A stretch of 64,000 nt of DNA from Callaeas wilsoni. Lineage: Eukaryota; Chordata; Aves; Passeriformes; Callaeidae. How positions within the stretch are numbered: position 1 is the stretch's first letter; each line of letters starts with the position of its first letter. The notes under the pieces were generated by a model, which was given only the letters and a program-made list of their open reading frames with translations, made no database searches and was not told the DNA's origin. The stretch is taken from positions 31,869-95,868 of the forward strand of contig VWPU01006249.1 of the NCBI GenBank assembly GCA_013398955.1, read 5' to 3'. The position numbers and the translations under genes are program-made. Positions 36,236 through 49,215 of the stretch are shown piece by piece.

Positions 36236-37084
36236 AAAGCAGCGGCTGTAGTTTCCAGCAGGGTGCTTGCCTCACTGCGTGACTGCCAGTGACGAGCATA
36301 CAGCTCTCTTACAAGGGCTTTTTTGATGCATCCTTGACTGTCTGATAGAGAGCAAACGCTATTCTTACAAACTCGCACTTTGAAAAATACAGAAGAAACT
36401 GGCGAGTTAAAATAGCTTCCTCTGTGTGCAGACCATCTCTCTGAAAGACCTAATCTGACCATTTACAGCTCTCTCCTCCTGCTGAGTTATAATAAAAACA
36501 GAAGCAAGATCCTTCTGCATTTAATTTAACACTAATCCTAAAATCATCCCATCTTTGCGTACTACGGGTATTATTTCTACTACTTTTACCCTTGTTAAGA
36601 ACAGCTTCGCACACTGAGCTGTTTTTACAGAAATCAGTGAGACTCAACAACTCTCACGATCAAGTTTAGGGTTCCAGGATCTGACCTAAGGTCATCTTAC
36701 TCATGGAGTTATTGCTGCTTTGGCAGCACCAGTTTTCTCTCTATATATTGCAAAAAGTACTTGAACTAGCCTCTGAGCAGCTGAAGTTCCCACCAAAGCC
36801 AGTGACTGTTGGGTTTGTCCCACGTCAGTCCAGGCTGTGCCCATCATGTTTATTTGACAGGCAATAACCTTTTTATTGAACCCAGCACATTACACTGATG
36901 ATCCACTCATCAGCAAATATGATTGCAATAATCACTCGGTATTTATTTAACAGCCAATTGCTGTCTTTTGGGAAAGAGTCAATTTACATAGTTCCAAATT
37001 AAAATTAATACATTTTGTAATGGTTATTTAATAAAGGCCAAGGTAGGGGACTTGTCTGCTGGTGAGAGGTGAGGATGGGAGACC
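36236..37084. other. Unique AT-leaning sequence
   Basis: No gene or named repeat. The stretch 36890-37030 is high-complexity, AT-rich and full of TAAT-type words. It might be a conserved non-coding element, but nothing in a single sequence proves this. Confidence 0.45.
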
Positions 37085-37235
37085 AGGCATCTGCGTGTAG
37101 TACTTGGTTCTGCTACTGACTTGCCCGATGACCTTGGGCAAATCACTTTGCTGCCACGTTCTTTTTATTCCCTTGTAAAACTGGTATAATAGTACCCTGG
37201 TGCCACAAAGCTTAATTGCTGTTTGTATAGGGTTT
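37085..37235 (+). repeat. MIR-like SINE
   Basis: 'TTGGTTCTGCTACTGACTTG', 'GATGACCTTGGGCAAATCAC', 'CTTGTAAAACTGGTATAATA' and 'GTACCCTGGTGCCACAAAGC' follow the MIR consensus through core and tail in the forward orientation. Confidence 0.7.
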
Positions 37236-40200
37236 CAACCTCCCCAGCAAGGAGCTGCACGAATCCCCCCATAGCAGCCCGCTGACCCTGACTGCAGGAA
37301 ATGTATGCAGCTGTTTATCTGGAGGAATGTCTAGCTAGAAACTCGTTTGAGGCCAGTGAAGTATCTTTCTTTTAAGATAAAAGAAAACCTTCTTCCTCCT
37401 ACGCTCTCCACCAATGTCAGAACTTCCTATTGCTTTTAAGTGCAAAGTCTCATTTTCTCTGAATATATGTATTCAGGAGCCTGGCCAACCCCCCTTGGTA
37501 TCGATTCCGATTGATGAGGCATGTAGGAATTCTTTTCCCATCCCCAGCCTGGGCTTTCCTCGTGTGATAGCATCAGACTCTCCCTCCTTGTCCTGTTTCT
37601 TTCCGCTCTCTCTCCCACTCCTCCTTAGGAATATAAAGCACTTCAGAAATGGGACTAGGTTTGCAATAAGTTACTTTAATTGGATTTTTTTTTGGGGGGG
37701 GGTTGGTATTGGTATGCACAGGTTATCTTTAAATGATTTACTGATGTACTGCCAAGCACTGCTCATTTAACCTCCTTCCTGCTCCCTTTGTGTATGGATT
37801 CCTCTAACGATACTGGCAAACAATCTTTTAGAGAGCGTGCCACACATTTCTGCAGTGAAAATCCCAAATGGAAAGCTACAGACGCTGCCATTGCAGGGAT
37901 GGCATGTCCCAGTCTCACAGCTTTTGGCACTCAGTCTCCAGTGCCCTGTGTGGGCACCCAGCACCTTGCAGGGTGGGCTCTTACCAACCCCTAGCCCCAG
38001 GAAGGTAAAGGGGGGGCCTTTTTTCCCTTTCTGCTTCTCTTTTATTCTTTTCCTTTTTTCTTTTTTTTCCCCTCCCTGTGATCGTTGAGCCACTCCGACG
38101 TGAATTTATGTGTGTAATCGTCTGTGTTGTAATTGGCAGCCTGGCATATGAGTCACTAACCAAATTAACTGAAGTTTCCTTTGGGGAAAAATGTAATCAG
38201 TTACTACACTCAGATACATTGCACCAAATTAACTCTTGCTGTTTGTACGGGTTTGGGCTGAGCTGCCTGATGGTTTCCTTCCCCAAAACACAGGGGAGGA
38301 GGCCAAGAACAGAGAAGGGTCAAAAGCCCCAGGGATGGAGATTTCTTTCTCAAATAGCTCCTGGAAAGTCATTTACAGTAGTTTCTACCCTAAGAGTTCA
38401 AAAATCACAAATAATATCCTCTCCATATTAAGAGACTGACTTTTGAATCAGCTAGATGGAAAAATACATGTTTTGCTTGTTTGGGGCATTTAGTGCTTCA
38501 CCATGTGAGCTTATGTTTGCAACTCAAATTATCAGACCTCCACTTTCAGTGGGAAAGCAAGCTGAGATTTTCATAGAATCACATGATTCAAGAAACTGGA
38601 GCTTTAAAAAAATCCACTATTGCAGAACTAAGAGTAAGCTGGTCAGAGTTAGCAACACAGCACTTGTTTGGTTTTTGTCTGTACTGAAATCTATTCGGTG
38701 CCCAAATCTAAACAGCACTGCGGAAATAATTGATAATACTTTCTTGGTTTGCTGGCTGAATAAATAAAAAAAAAATCGGTAAAAACTTTAAGTAGAATGA
38801 AATATTTTATTTGACCTGACATGAAACATCAATTTTAAAATATTTTTCTCTAAGAAAATAATCAAATCCTTAAATTTAAAGTGTCTTCATCTTTCAAGAA
38901 TTTCTTCCCCAAGTCTGGTAAATAGATCCAGCTGAGCTTGATCTGCAACTGTCAGAATAGAAAATATTCTACTAAACGGATCAGAGGGGCTGACCCAAGA
39001 GATCCAGTCTAGTGAGTGATTGAGATGATGGAAGACTCAAAAAAGTGGTAAGTGCTGCTTTATGCGCTCAGGGGCCCAGCTATACAAACATGTAGGCACC
39101 AATCTCTTCAGTTTTAGCCTCTGGAGCTTCGGTATCTGGAATTTTTGGCTTTTGCTTCTTGAGGAGTGTAGAACTTCTCGCCGAAGTGTTGGTGGAAGGC
39201 AAACCCATTACACAGTATGAGGGGATGTGAAAGGAGGTAATGGTGACTGAGGGACCAAGGCAGCTTTCAGCCCAGGTCCTGGGACATCTAGCCACAGCCT
39301 CCTGGACGATTAAGATTTTCTAGTGTCTTCTGTGTAGGACTGAAGTTGGCCAGTTAGAGGAAAATGATGTGTGGAGCCCTGTGGAAGAGGGAGGAGGAAG
39401 GCTGCTTGAAGAACATAACCATGCTGGGCAAAATCTGTAATTGAGGCACAAACCCGCTGTACTGCTCAGGGGATGCCCTGCAACTGCTGGAGGTGGAAGC
39501 AGAAGATTAAAAAATTTTGGCCCTTGCTCCCTCTGAAGTCAGTCAGCTGGTGCAGGGCACCTGAAGTTATGACACCTGCTTTTAGTTCAACCTTAAACTC
39601 TCTTCAAAAAGACTCTCTCCAAAAAGGTGTGGAATTTTTTTCCTTTCTTTTTTTTTTTTCCTTTGTTTTCTTTCATCCTTGCTGCCCCAGCAGAAATATT
39701 GCCCAGGTGTCTCAGTACCACTGTGATTCTTTAGCATGACTCTGACTTCTGACTACACTAATATTTCCTTTCTTTTACGTGTTTTCAATTTTTTTTTCAT
39801 ATATTTATTTTAATAGCTAGAACAATCCATTTTTGCAGTTGGAAGAATGCAAAATTCAATTTATCTCACAGAACACCTAAAATGAATTCAGGCAGAAAGG
39901 GGGTGGTGGAAGATTTAGGTCCTGACTGTAAGCTTTTGACTGGAGTCATTTGTCATTTTGCTTCACGGATTGGAGCAATGAAGGTTTTATAGTGTGAGCC
40001 CTCAAAGTGCCAGAGCTGGATGTGATTTCCCACTGTTCTGTAGGGTTTCCTTTCCCAGGTCTTCCCAAGCAGCCTGTACAAATCCACACATGCCTGAGAC
40101 TGCTGTGGAAAGGGGCTGGGTTGGACACAGTCCTGCTGTCACCCTCTGTCCTCGGTGTGGAATCAGCTCTTCCGAGCTGAGGACGGGCACGAGGCACTGG

Positions 40201-43200
40201 GATCACCTGGGGCTGTCCATGGATGCCAACATCCTGCACACAGCACATTCCTGGGAGCTTCTCCGTGCTCTGACTCAGGTCTGCAAGGTGGTCACTGATA
40301 CAGTAGTGCTGCAGAAATCAGAGGAATAACTTCCCGGAGGGGTGCTTGGTGCTGGAATTAGGTGAAGCCAAGCTCGGCATACGTTCCAATCTTTTAGGGC
40401 ACTGTCTGGGATCACAGGGCTGAATAATCCTTTGAAGGGATTCTGTCACTCTCTGCCTCCTGCTAAATGCTTACAGCATTTTCAGCTGGGAGCATCAGCT
40501 TGGTGTGGCAGAGAAATGACCGTAACAGAGTGTGGAGTCTGGCTGTAGTGGGGAGGTGGAAGCACAGGGCTGGGCATATCTTCATGGTGCCATCAGAAAT
40601 CCTCTTTGGCAGAAGCCTTGGAAGGAGCAGGTGTTGAGGGTGAGTTGGCCCTTTCAGCCAAAGCAGAACTTCCCTGAAATGCCTTTTCAATGGAAAATGG
40701 AGCACGGAGAGCAGTGATGCTCTGATGGTGGGGATGCTTTTTGGCTGCTGCAGGAGTGGGGGGAGCTGGGTGTGCAGATTCCTGATCCTTCCAGTCAGTT
40801 TCCACAAGTCTCTGCTTGTCAACACCCCCTTTCCCAAAGTTATTTATCTTCCTGTCTGTTGCTGAGGGCTCTTGGATCCAAACGAGCTGCATTAGTTCGC
40901 ACCTGCCACGCAAAGCAGCGACGCTGTAATAAGTGGGTGGGCTTCACCGCTCCGAGCGCTGCTCAGCTGCCCTGGGCATCCGGGCTCTTCTCTGCCAGGG
41001 AAGGCAAAAGCAGGAGAGCAGGGCTGGGTCAGGCCTGTCTCGTGCCGTGGTGCTCAGTGGGAGCTCTGCAGGGACACCTTCCTGCCTTGGCCCTTCACGG
41101 GGCAGCGCTGACGGCAGGGCAGGCACAGCATCAGCCGGCTTGGCCTCCTAACATGCCGCTGATCCACCTCCTTCCTTCCTCTGACGCTGGCCTGGCCCCC
41201 ACATCACTGTAAAACCGAGCCCCCCAGAGCCCCCCGCTCCAACTCAGCGCGAGGAATGGAGGCAGAGCTGGGAAACAACGAGGAAATGCCTGGGAAATGC
41301 TCCATTAATACCACAGCCTCTGTCATGCTGCCGCTTCCAGCCTGCTCTGCCTGGGTGTTTGTCAGGACGTGTGTGATGCCCTGGGCTGTGAGGGGACAGG
41401 GATGTGCCAGCTGATCTTGCCCGAAGTGGCTGCAGTTTCCCTTTTCCTCAGCCTCTGCGTTATTAGAATTATGCCAGAGCTGCAGAAAGATCTTTGAGAC
41501 GTGAATTGCAATCGATGCGAGGCAAAATTTGCACTTGGAATGGTATAAATAGTGCATAAATATCCTTCTTGCTGTCTGCACTGAGGTGAGTCTTGGCTTC
41601 AGAGCTTCCACTGTTTTTATTGCCTTTTTTCCCTTCCCTTCACAATACTGAATTGACTGACTTTATCTTGGCACTTTCTGTGTCTTGCCAAAAGAACAAA
41701 CTCAAAATAGCCTTCCAGGGTGCATTTTGGATGGTTTTTTTCTGTACCACTGAAAGAAGGGATGGTTGTTCCAAAGAATGCAATTTATTTTACCCACTTT
41801 CATCCTGAGTTTATACATGGGCCATTAGCTCCCAGCTGAGTGGTAAACACATAAATGGTGGAGGTAATGCCTACATCTTGGATCCACTTTCTCCAAGAGC
41901 TTTTCCCTTCTCCCTAGCTGTGGTTATGAGCTAGGAAAACTCACTTAAACCTTTTCCACCAGCAGAATTAACTTCCATTAATGTTATGAGTGCTCCAGGC
42001 AAAAGAGCATTAGTCTGTTACACCTCCTCTGAGAGGCCTCCTCTGCGGGGTTGAACAGGTTGAATGACAAAGCAGCCATTTAAAAACCTGTCTGAAGATC
42101 TTTCACCAAGAAGGGGGAGTTTTGTAGCTAAGTTGTTTGGGAAGTGGAAAGTCCCAGTGCAGTTCCCAGATCTTCAGGAGTCTTTTGGCCTCAATCTGGA
42201 GTCTGCAATCTCTGGGTTTTCTGATCCTCCTCTTTTTTGTAGCACCTTTTTCCTCTGGAAAAGGCTACTGGTGAGCCATGCTGGGGGCATGGTGGTGGAA
42301 AATGGAGTCCTTCATCTCCCTGAGCTCTCTCTGATGGTTTGGGTATGAAAAGGGAGGTAACACCTCTCCCTTCATGTGCATTTCCTGCCTTTATTTAGAG
42401 TGAGAGACCTGACCTCAAACAGGAGCATAAAGTGCAATATAAATATGAAATGTAAATGAATTTCAGCATCTTGTAATTGCTTGTCCTTATAACTTCAGTT
42501 AACTGCTGTTGGTGCAGTGACTGCAATCTCATCCTGCACCTTTGTAGGTTGGGTTTCTGTGCAGGTCTCGCTGAATTTCTGCATAGTTACAGGATCCTCA
42601 GGAACAGGCAGAGCCCATTTTACTTAGTAATGGAGTAGGTTGTGAACAGGTCTGTTGTTGAAGCATTTATTGTTTTTCAACTTAAGTTATGGTTTCATAT
42701 AAATAATATATGTAGCTAGTCAATGCTTGGGAAATGCATTCTTTTCCTTGTGAAATATTTATGGACTTCAGTGCCTACTAAGTACCCAGTCAATTTTGAG
42801 AATACAGCTCTAGTGAGAAGGCTTGGTTGCCTTTAAAGTCTTGGCCAGGGTGGGACAGACGTGTTAGCTGAGAGATACTGGAAATCTGATTTTTTATCTA
42901 TTGATTTGCCCCCCTCCTTCCCCCTCTCGGTGTGGGGTCTGTCCATCTCCCCCCAGATTTGAAAATGGAATTCATATTGGTGAAGTTTTTGTACTGACAG
43001 AAAAGACAATGGAATCCTCTACATCATTAGGGAACATGTATGGTATGACCTGGTAAAAATTATAATTCATACTGAAATAGAAATCTGCTGGGATTTTCAC
43101 CTGTCAATCAAACAATAAAATTGATTGGAATATTTTCTATAACAAGTTGTAACCTCCAAAATGCTGTCACTATTCACATGTGGTGCTACTTTTCTCGGTG

Positions 43201-46200
43201 TAGAATTCCCATGCGTGGCTTCTGCATTTCTCACACCTTCTGAGGGAAAATGAGAATTAGCCCAGACATGGATTCACTGGTGGGATAGTCCAGCATGATT
43301 TGGGATCATCTGAGCCTCCCTAGGAGCTCTCCAGCCTGGGGAGAGGTGTTCCCATGGAAGAACTGCTGGGATTTAAGACAAAGAAACAACATGCTCAGCC
43401 TCTGCCTCAGGTAATATTTCAGCCCTCTGATTCACTGTTGGCAATTGTGGCTTTTCTGTCACAGGGCTCTGTCCTGCTCTTAGACTGGATGACAAGACTT
43501 TAGAATGCATGGGACTTCCAACAAGTGGACACCTGAATTTTCTTCTGCCTTTTTTCAAGAAATCAGCACGTCAGCACTTGAAACAGGCAGTGGGGTGTAG
43601 TGGTGGGTGAGCACTTTGAAGTACAGGAGCAGAGATGGCTGAAAATCTGCCACCGTGGAATTCCGTCCTGAAAAAAACCACCCTGAATCCAACAACTTGC
43701 AAATCATTTAAATAATTTTTTTCTTGGTTTTTTTTTTTGCGTCCAGCTCTGACTCCTGCAGGCTGGAGCAGCCAGCACTGGCACAGACCAATGACAAGCT
43801 GCTTTTGCAACACTTACTGCAGTTTCCTGCTCTGGTGGCCTGTGAATGGATGATTTTCCTTTTCTTTTTTTTCTTTTTTTTTTTGCTTAATAAACAGCCC
43901 TCACGTATCTGTCTGAAACTCACACCATTAAAGCCTTAACTCAGCAATCTAAAATGACGTATTTTTTCCCCTTACATACATGTCAAATCATAAACATCAG
44001 CCTCAGTAATAAATATTTCTATTTTATATGTATATTTTTATGCCTTTATCCCAGTTGGATTTTCAAGGCTAAGGGCTTCAGTGTGAGAGCCTTGCTGCAT
44101 GTTTAACAAACAAATACTGAAAAATACGGTATGCTGATGTGGAGATTATTATACATAAATCATTGAAAAATGCTCTTTTTGAGAGGAGAGAATCACAAAA
44201 GGAGTCATTGACCTGAATAAAAGAAGCTCTGCTGTACTCCAGAGAATTTGCCATTTTCGATACATGTTAGTGCTTGCTAACAATTGTAATTTATTAATCC
44301 TGTTCTCTGTTCTTTTCCTCCATACTTGCACATTTGATTTTTACTGTAAGCAAGAATTGTATTTATTTTCTAAGAGTGCAAATTGATCTTGTGGTCACTG
44401 ATAAACACTAAAAGCTACTTGATAGTCAAGATAATCTCTCAAAAGACCCATAACCAAAGCAGGTAGAAAAGGCCTCCTCACTAGATCATTCAATTTTAAT
44501 ATTTCTAAGAGAAAAAGCAGTATTTGCATCCTGAAACAGCGCCAAGGATGTTCTGGCCTGATTTGCAGGTCATAACTCTCCTCACGGTCTGTTTGGAAAC
44601 AGAAGCTCCCTGCTTTGTGCAAATTGATGGAGCTCTGCTGCCCCAAATGAAATACAGCCGGCTCTGCTGATACACTCCAGGATGTAGAGCAGGGAGAGGA
44701 TTTTTTTCATCATCTCTGGAAAACCAGGATGTCTGTTCCGCTATTTAAATGGGAGCTGAGCACTTGGAAATTGTATTTCTCATGCAGAGAAACCAGAAGC
44801 AGTTTAGAGAGCCCGGGTACCTTATTTTGATTTTCATATCAAGTATCTCTGTAGTGTAGAGCTGTTGCTCAGGAGCTATCAGGCCCCTGCTTCCACCCTT
44901 GGCATTCCAAAGCTCCCATCTCCTTTCGGTGTTTGCCAAACATGAATTCACGGCCATGTCCAGATACCTGCACCAGCAGGTGTGATTGGCTTTCTCCTCG
45001 TGTCTCTGTCTTCCACATTTCTGAGTATTTTATACAGCCAGAACTGAATCCCGCAAAGGAAGAGACAGGAATTAAAGGCAGTCCAGGGTGAGGTAATCTT
45101 ACCTCAGTAAATGTCCAGTTCTGATCTGTAAGCACCAGGTGTCTGTGTGAAATAGAAGTTTTCTCTGTCCCAACACTTCTTCCAGTTACCTGTGGAATTG
45201 CCTTTGAACTCAGCTGCAGTCTCAGCACCATGGTTTGTTTCATTTAACAAATGACTTTTTTAAAACAAGCGCTGTTTTCTTCCTTTGACAACATACTCAG
45301 AATTTGTCTGAGGAGGTTTTTCTGAGGTCTCCCTTGAGAATGTTGTAAATTTACTGGCAGAAGGAACTGAGTATTTAGCTGATCATTAGTGCTTGGGTTT
45401 CCCCCTCATTTGCAGCCGCTCTCTCTGAAGGTGCACTGTGATGTGCCTGCCGACTCCACTCAAGTTTTAAATCTTACTCAGCTTCAGTAAGTGCTGAGCA
45501 AACCTTAGCTCTTCTCTAGTCTGGAAACGATTTTTTTCCCTGTTACGTGTCTAAGATGAGGTGCTCGCTTCCCAGAGCACCAATTTCCCCCCACTGCTCC
45601 TCTTCAGTGCCTATAAAAAGCATTGGGGGGAAAAAGAGATGAAATAAACCAGCATGCAAAGAGAAATAACCAAGAAATATGTGGTCTATTTGTGCCATAC
45701 ATTTTAGTAAAGTCTAAATGTGGATACGAGAGTATCTGTCTTTGTAGATAAATTTCTGTATCCTTAGCATTTATTGAATCAGCAATGTCCCCATCCATTA
45801 TGTAACAGGAGCAGCTGGTCAGCCTTCCATGTGATGTACAGTTTCCTTTCCTCCTCATAGTAATGATAGAAAAATACTATTATTCTTCAGCACCTTTCAG
45901 CTAATGTTCCTTCAGATTGTCATCCCTACTTCTATGTAAATGCAGATCCTAATGTAGAAGAATTAGCTTTGAGCAAAGCATTATTTTATACTGGTGGAGT
46001 TGGGAAAGAGCTTCTTTCCAAAAGGGAACTTGAACAGGTTAAAGAAACCTTTGTCAGCATCACCCCTCCTGTGTGCCTGAGCACTTTTGGAAAGAGGGAT
46101 GTAATTATTGGCCTCAGCCAAAGAAAGTGAGCTAAAAGTCAGTATTTTACAATCCTCCTCTCCACCATAGGTACCTCTCTGACAAAACTTGCCACAGCCT

Positions 46201-48029
46201 CCCTCAGTATTGGGACATCACAGGATTCTTTAGCACATTTGCAGATTATGCCTTCCTTCACTTCTCTCTGGATTTATTTATTATGTATGTTGGCAAAAAT
46301 TTGACACTAGTGAAAATATGATGTTGGTGATTTGAAAACTTTCTTGATGACAACTCACTTGTTTTCACTCACCTGGTGCATCCCACAGAGGTTTGCAGTA
46401 ATTCAGACCGAAGTGAGGAGCAGGCAGTAGCTGAAGGGAGTGGAAATCAGTTCTCCAGTAGCAAAGAGATCATCTGCTCCCAGCTGTGCGAGGAGCTTGC
46501 ACAATTCCTGCCAGTTCCTCTCCAAGACTAGGAACAATAAAAATCAGCCATCAACCAGCAGCAGTGTAAAGAAAGCAGAGCAGCAGCCCAGGGACTTTTC
46601 CAGTGCAGGCTCCTGCCATGCTTCTCTAAATGATGGTGCAGTGTAAAGAACTGAACATCTTTTATTTTCTATTAAACAAGCTAACAAACCCAATGACACG
46701 TTTTGGGAAATTGTTGGAGTTTGGGGTCTGATTCACAGCCTGGTGAGGTAGAGAAGATGCTTCTCATTCTGTGTGTGTTGGGTTTTTTTTTAGATTTGGT
46801 GTCAGTGGCAACCCCAGATTGGGGCAGATGCTAAATATCTGCTATCAGACCAAGGACTCCCTTCTAAAAGGCTGAGTAAAGCTGGCTAGAGAGCAAAGTC
46901 GGGATATTTTAGAGTTTTTATCTCACCAAAATGAAGATGAGGCTGCTTGTTGAAGAAAGAGCAAGTGAGCAAACAGGTTCAGCTCACAGCATGCCAAAGC
47001 CCGGTGCTGAGGATATTCCTATAGGATGTAGGAGACCAGGGTTCATGTTTATGGTCTAAAACACCTCCTTGAATGGGATCAATCTGTTAAGCACAATTGC
47101 TCCTGTTGGGTTGGTTCTGACTTCATAAAGATCCCGTTCCTTGGGGCAGAGGAGAGAGGATGATGCAGAGGTTGGATGATGCAGAGGTTGGGGTATTTGC
47201 AGTGGCTGTGGGAAGCCTGTGTCAAATCCTTGCTCTGCTTTATTTGGAGCCAGCTCAATCTTTCCTGCATCACATGGTGTAAATCCACATCACCAGGGAA
47301 TGTGCTGGCCACTGGGCTGCTGGCTACGCTGGGATCCTTTCCCAATCAGTTTTTGTCCATCAATCTCAACCTGAGTAGGAAGATTCTTCCCAGAAAGCGT
47401 TTTGTGAAAACGATGTGTTTCCCACAAAAAGTTTCAGTTCTGAGAAACCAGGATTTTCTTTCCCCTTGCCCCCCAAAAGAACGGAAAAACCCAAACCCCT
47501 CTAGCTGGAAAATGCCTGACTAACACCAGCGCTGGGCGCTGATGAGGTCAATTGACCGCTTGCCTCCTTCCAGCATTTGTGTCTTTTTATTTCAAAACAC
47601 TTCGAGAGCTGCTCTTCTGGCAGGAAATTGCAAAAAAGCCAAGGCTGCATTTAAATTCAGCTGCAGCTTGCACCAAGGGCAGTTTTGAAATAATCTTTAT
47701 ATAGAAGATGTTGTCTCAACTACCTATTGAACACATTGAACTTCCCCCATGCCTAATCTCCCTGCTTTGCACAGAACATAAAATTTATCTCATAAACACC
47801 AGAACCAGTTCCTAAGAAAGAGGCCTGGGAAAAGAAGCTTTAGTAACAGAAGCAATAAGTCCATCCCAAAGGGACTTTCACTGTCACATGATGACTAACT
47901 GGGAATGTGTATGCTGAGAAGGGAGGGAAGAACTGATAAGGGGGTCAGAGAGGTCAAAACCACAGATTTTATTGGCATTAGAAATGTGACCACTCTAAGC
48001 GGCATGTACAGGGAGCAGCTTTCCCAGCC
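37236..48029. other. Long non-coding block with homopolymer and pyrimidine tracts
   Basis: Almost 11 kb with no supported gene, RNA or SINE/LINE. Features seen are a T9G9 junction (37685-37702), a pyrimidine tract with almost no purines (38018-38078), T-rich tracts (39637-39680, 43728-43738, 43854-43884) and a 16-bp tandem duplication (47158-47189). The longest frames (146 codons at 40772-41212 plus; 135 codons at 41204-41611 minus) have no recognisable domain. The first lies in GC-rich DNA. Confidence 0.5.
47158..47189. repeat. 16-bp tandem duplication
   Basis: GGATGATGCAGAGGTT occurs twice in immediate succession. Confidence 0.9.
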
Positions 48030-48185
48030 AGCAGATTACTGGTTGTATTCCTGCCTCTGCTGTTGGTCTCTTGAAGGGTTCTCAGATAAATAACCTTCCC
48101 CTTTGTGCTCCTGTTTCCCTCACTGTAAAGTGCTGTCAGTGATGTTTGTTGCCTTTGTAAAGCACTTTGAGATCCATGGGCAAAA
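48030..48185 (+). repeat. MIR-like SINE fragment
   Basis: 'TTGTATTCCTGCCTCTGCTG', 'GTTTCCCTCACTGTAAAGTG' and 'TTTGTAAAGCACTTTGAGAT' resemble the core, the 'tttcctcatctgtaaaatg' block and the 3' 'gtaaagcactttgagatcc' block of MIR-like SINEs in birds and reptiles. Confidence 0.5.
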
Positions 48186-48809
48186 GGGAGGTGTTAGAGT
48201 TGTTGTCAGTTCCAAAAGGGAAAAAGCTATAAAACCCAGCTCTGAAGTCATCCTTATTTTTCTATGTCTTTTTCCTCTTAGTAATATTTTTATCTTTTGA
48301 GGAGAAACTACTGATTGCAAACCAGTGAACTTAGAAGTGGCCAACAGCCCTGACTTCCGAGTCAAGAGTGGGACCTGCTTGTGACTGAGTTGTGTGCAGG
48401 AGTATGGAGAGTCGTTTCCAGGGGACAGATGGTGCCAGTTCTCTGAGTGTCCCACTGGAAAGCTGGGTCAGGGGCAAGGCAGGGAGCTGAGCTCAGGCAG
48501 ACATTCAGATCGCTCACCAGCCCTGTGCCAGAATTGCCCTGTGGCTGGTCACAGGTGGGATTTCTCCTGGTGCAGGGGCTGCCCTGGGAAGCATCTCCCC
48601 TGGATGTGCTGCAGATCCCCAGGCTGGGCACGCACTCACTGTGCCCCCTCCCTCAGGTTATTGCAGCCTGTGCTTGTTCCGTGCTCAGAGCGCTCAGCCC
48701 CTGGCCTGGGTTGCAGTGTATTCTATTACCATCTTCAGGAGCTGTTAAACCAGGTGGGGCTGTGTCCCTTGCCTCCTCGCTCCGGACTATCTCCTGTTCA
48801 TGGGCCATC
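48186..48809. other. Sequence upstream of the ERVL-like LTR
   Basis: Frames of 143 and 152 codons (48394-48825 and 48447-48905, plus) run into the LTR and have no domain. Part of this stretch may be the 5' portion of the same LTR, but I cannot place its start. Confidence 0.4.
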
Positions 48810-49215
48810 CAGTCTCACCACATGACTGATAAAATTACATCCTCCCATTGTGAGATGCTCTGCCCAGAGGGACGAACCAAGCATCCCATCCTGGATCTAA
48901 GCTAAGATTTCCAACACCAGAGCCAGCCCTTACCTACTGGATTCCCCGAGGACAAGAGCTACCACTGGACCTTCAGGTGAAGACCAGACCTTTTCTACAG
49001 GATCACTGCTTCAACAGAACCATCACTCTGGAGGACTGCAGCCACCATTTTATCGGACTGCTACCAACACCCTGACTGACAGGGTGTCAGGTTGTATCCT
49101 GACTCTGTCAGTGGTTTATTTTTTCGTATTATTGCATTTATTTTTGTTTTTCCTATTAAATTGTACTTCTGACTTGGAGTTTCTCACTGGTTTTGCTTTC
49201 AAACCAGTATAGCTC
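48810..49215 (+). mobile_element. ERVL-like LTR, passerine-type (approximate ends)
   Basis: The word order matches a repeat that I recall as common in songbird genomes and transcripts: 'TGTGAGATGCTCTGCCCAGA', 'ACCAAGCATCCCATCCTGGA', 'GACAAGAGCTACCACTGGAC', 'CTACAGGATCACTGCTTCAA', 'CCTGACTGACAGGGTGTCAG', 'CCTATTAAATTGTACTTCTG' and 'GGTTTTGCTTTCAAACCAGT'. The ATTAAA near 49159 would be the polyadenylation signal. This identification is from memory. The 5' end is uncertain and no target-site duplication was found. No internal retroviral frame is adjacent. Confidence 0.55.

Noticed and set aside
35790..36299. 169-codon minus-strand open frame, the longest in the window
   Set aside because: It lies on the CpG island, where stop codons are rare, includes the 29-bp duplication, and shows no family signature.
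38569..38620. CR1-like start 'TCATAGAATCACATGATTCA'
   Set aside because: Only about 20 bp resemble the CR1 tail and the following sequence does not continue the consensus.
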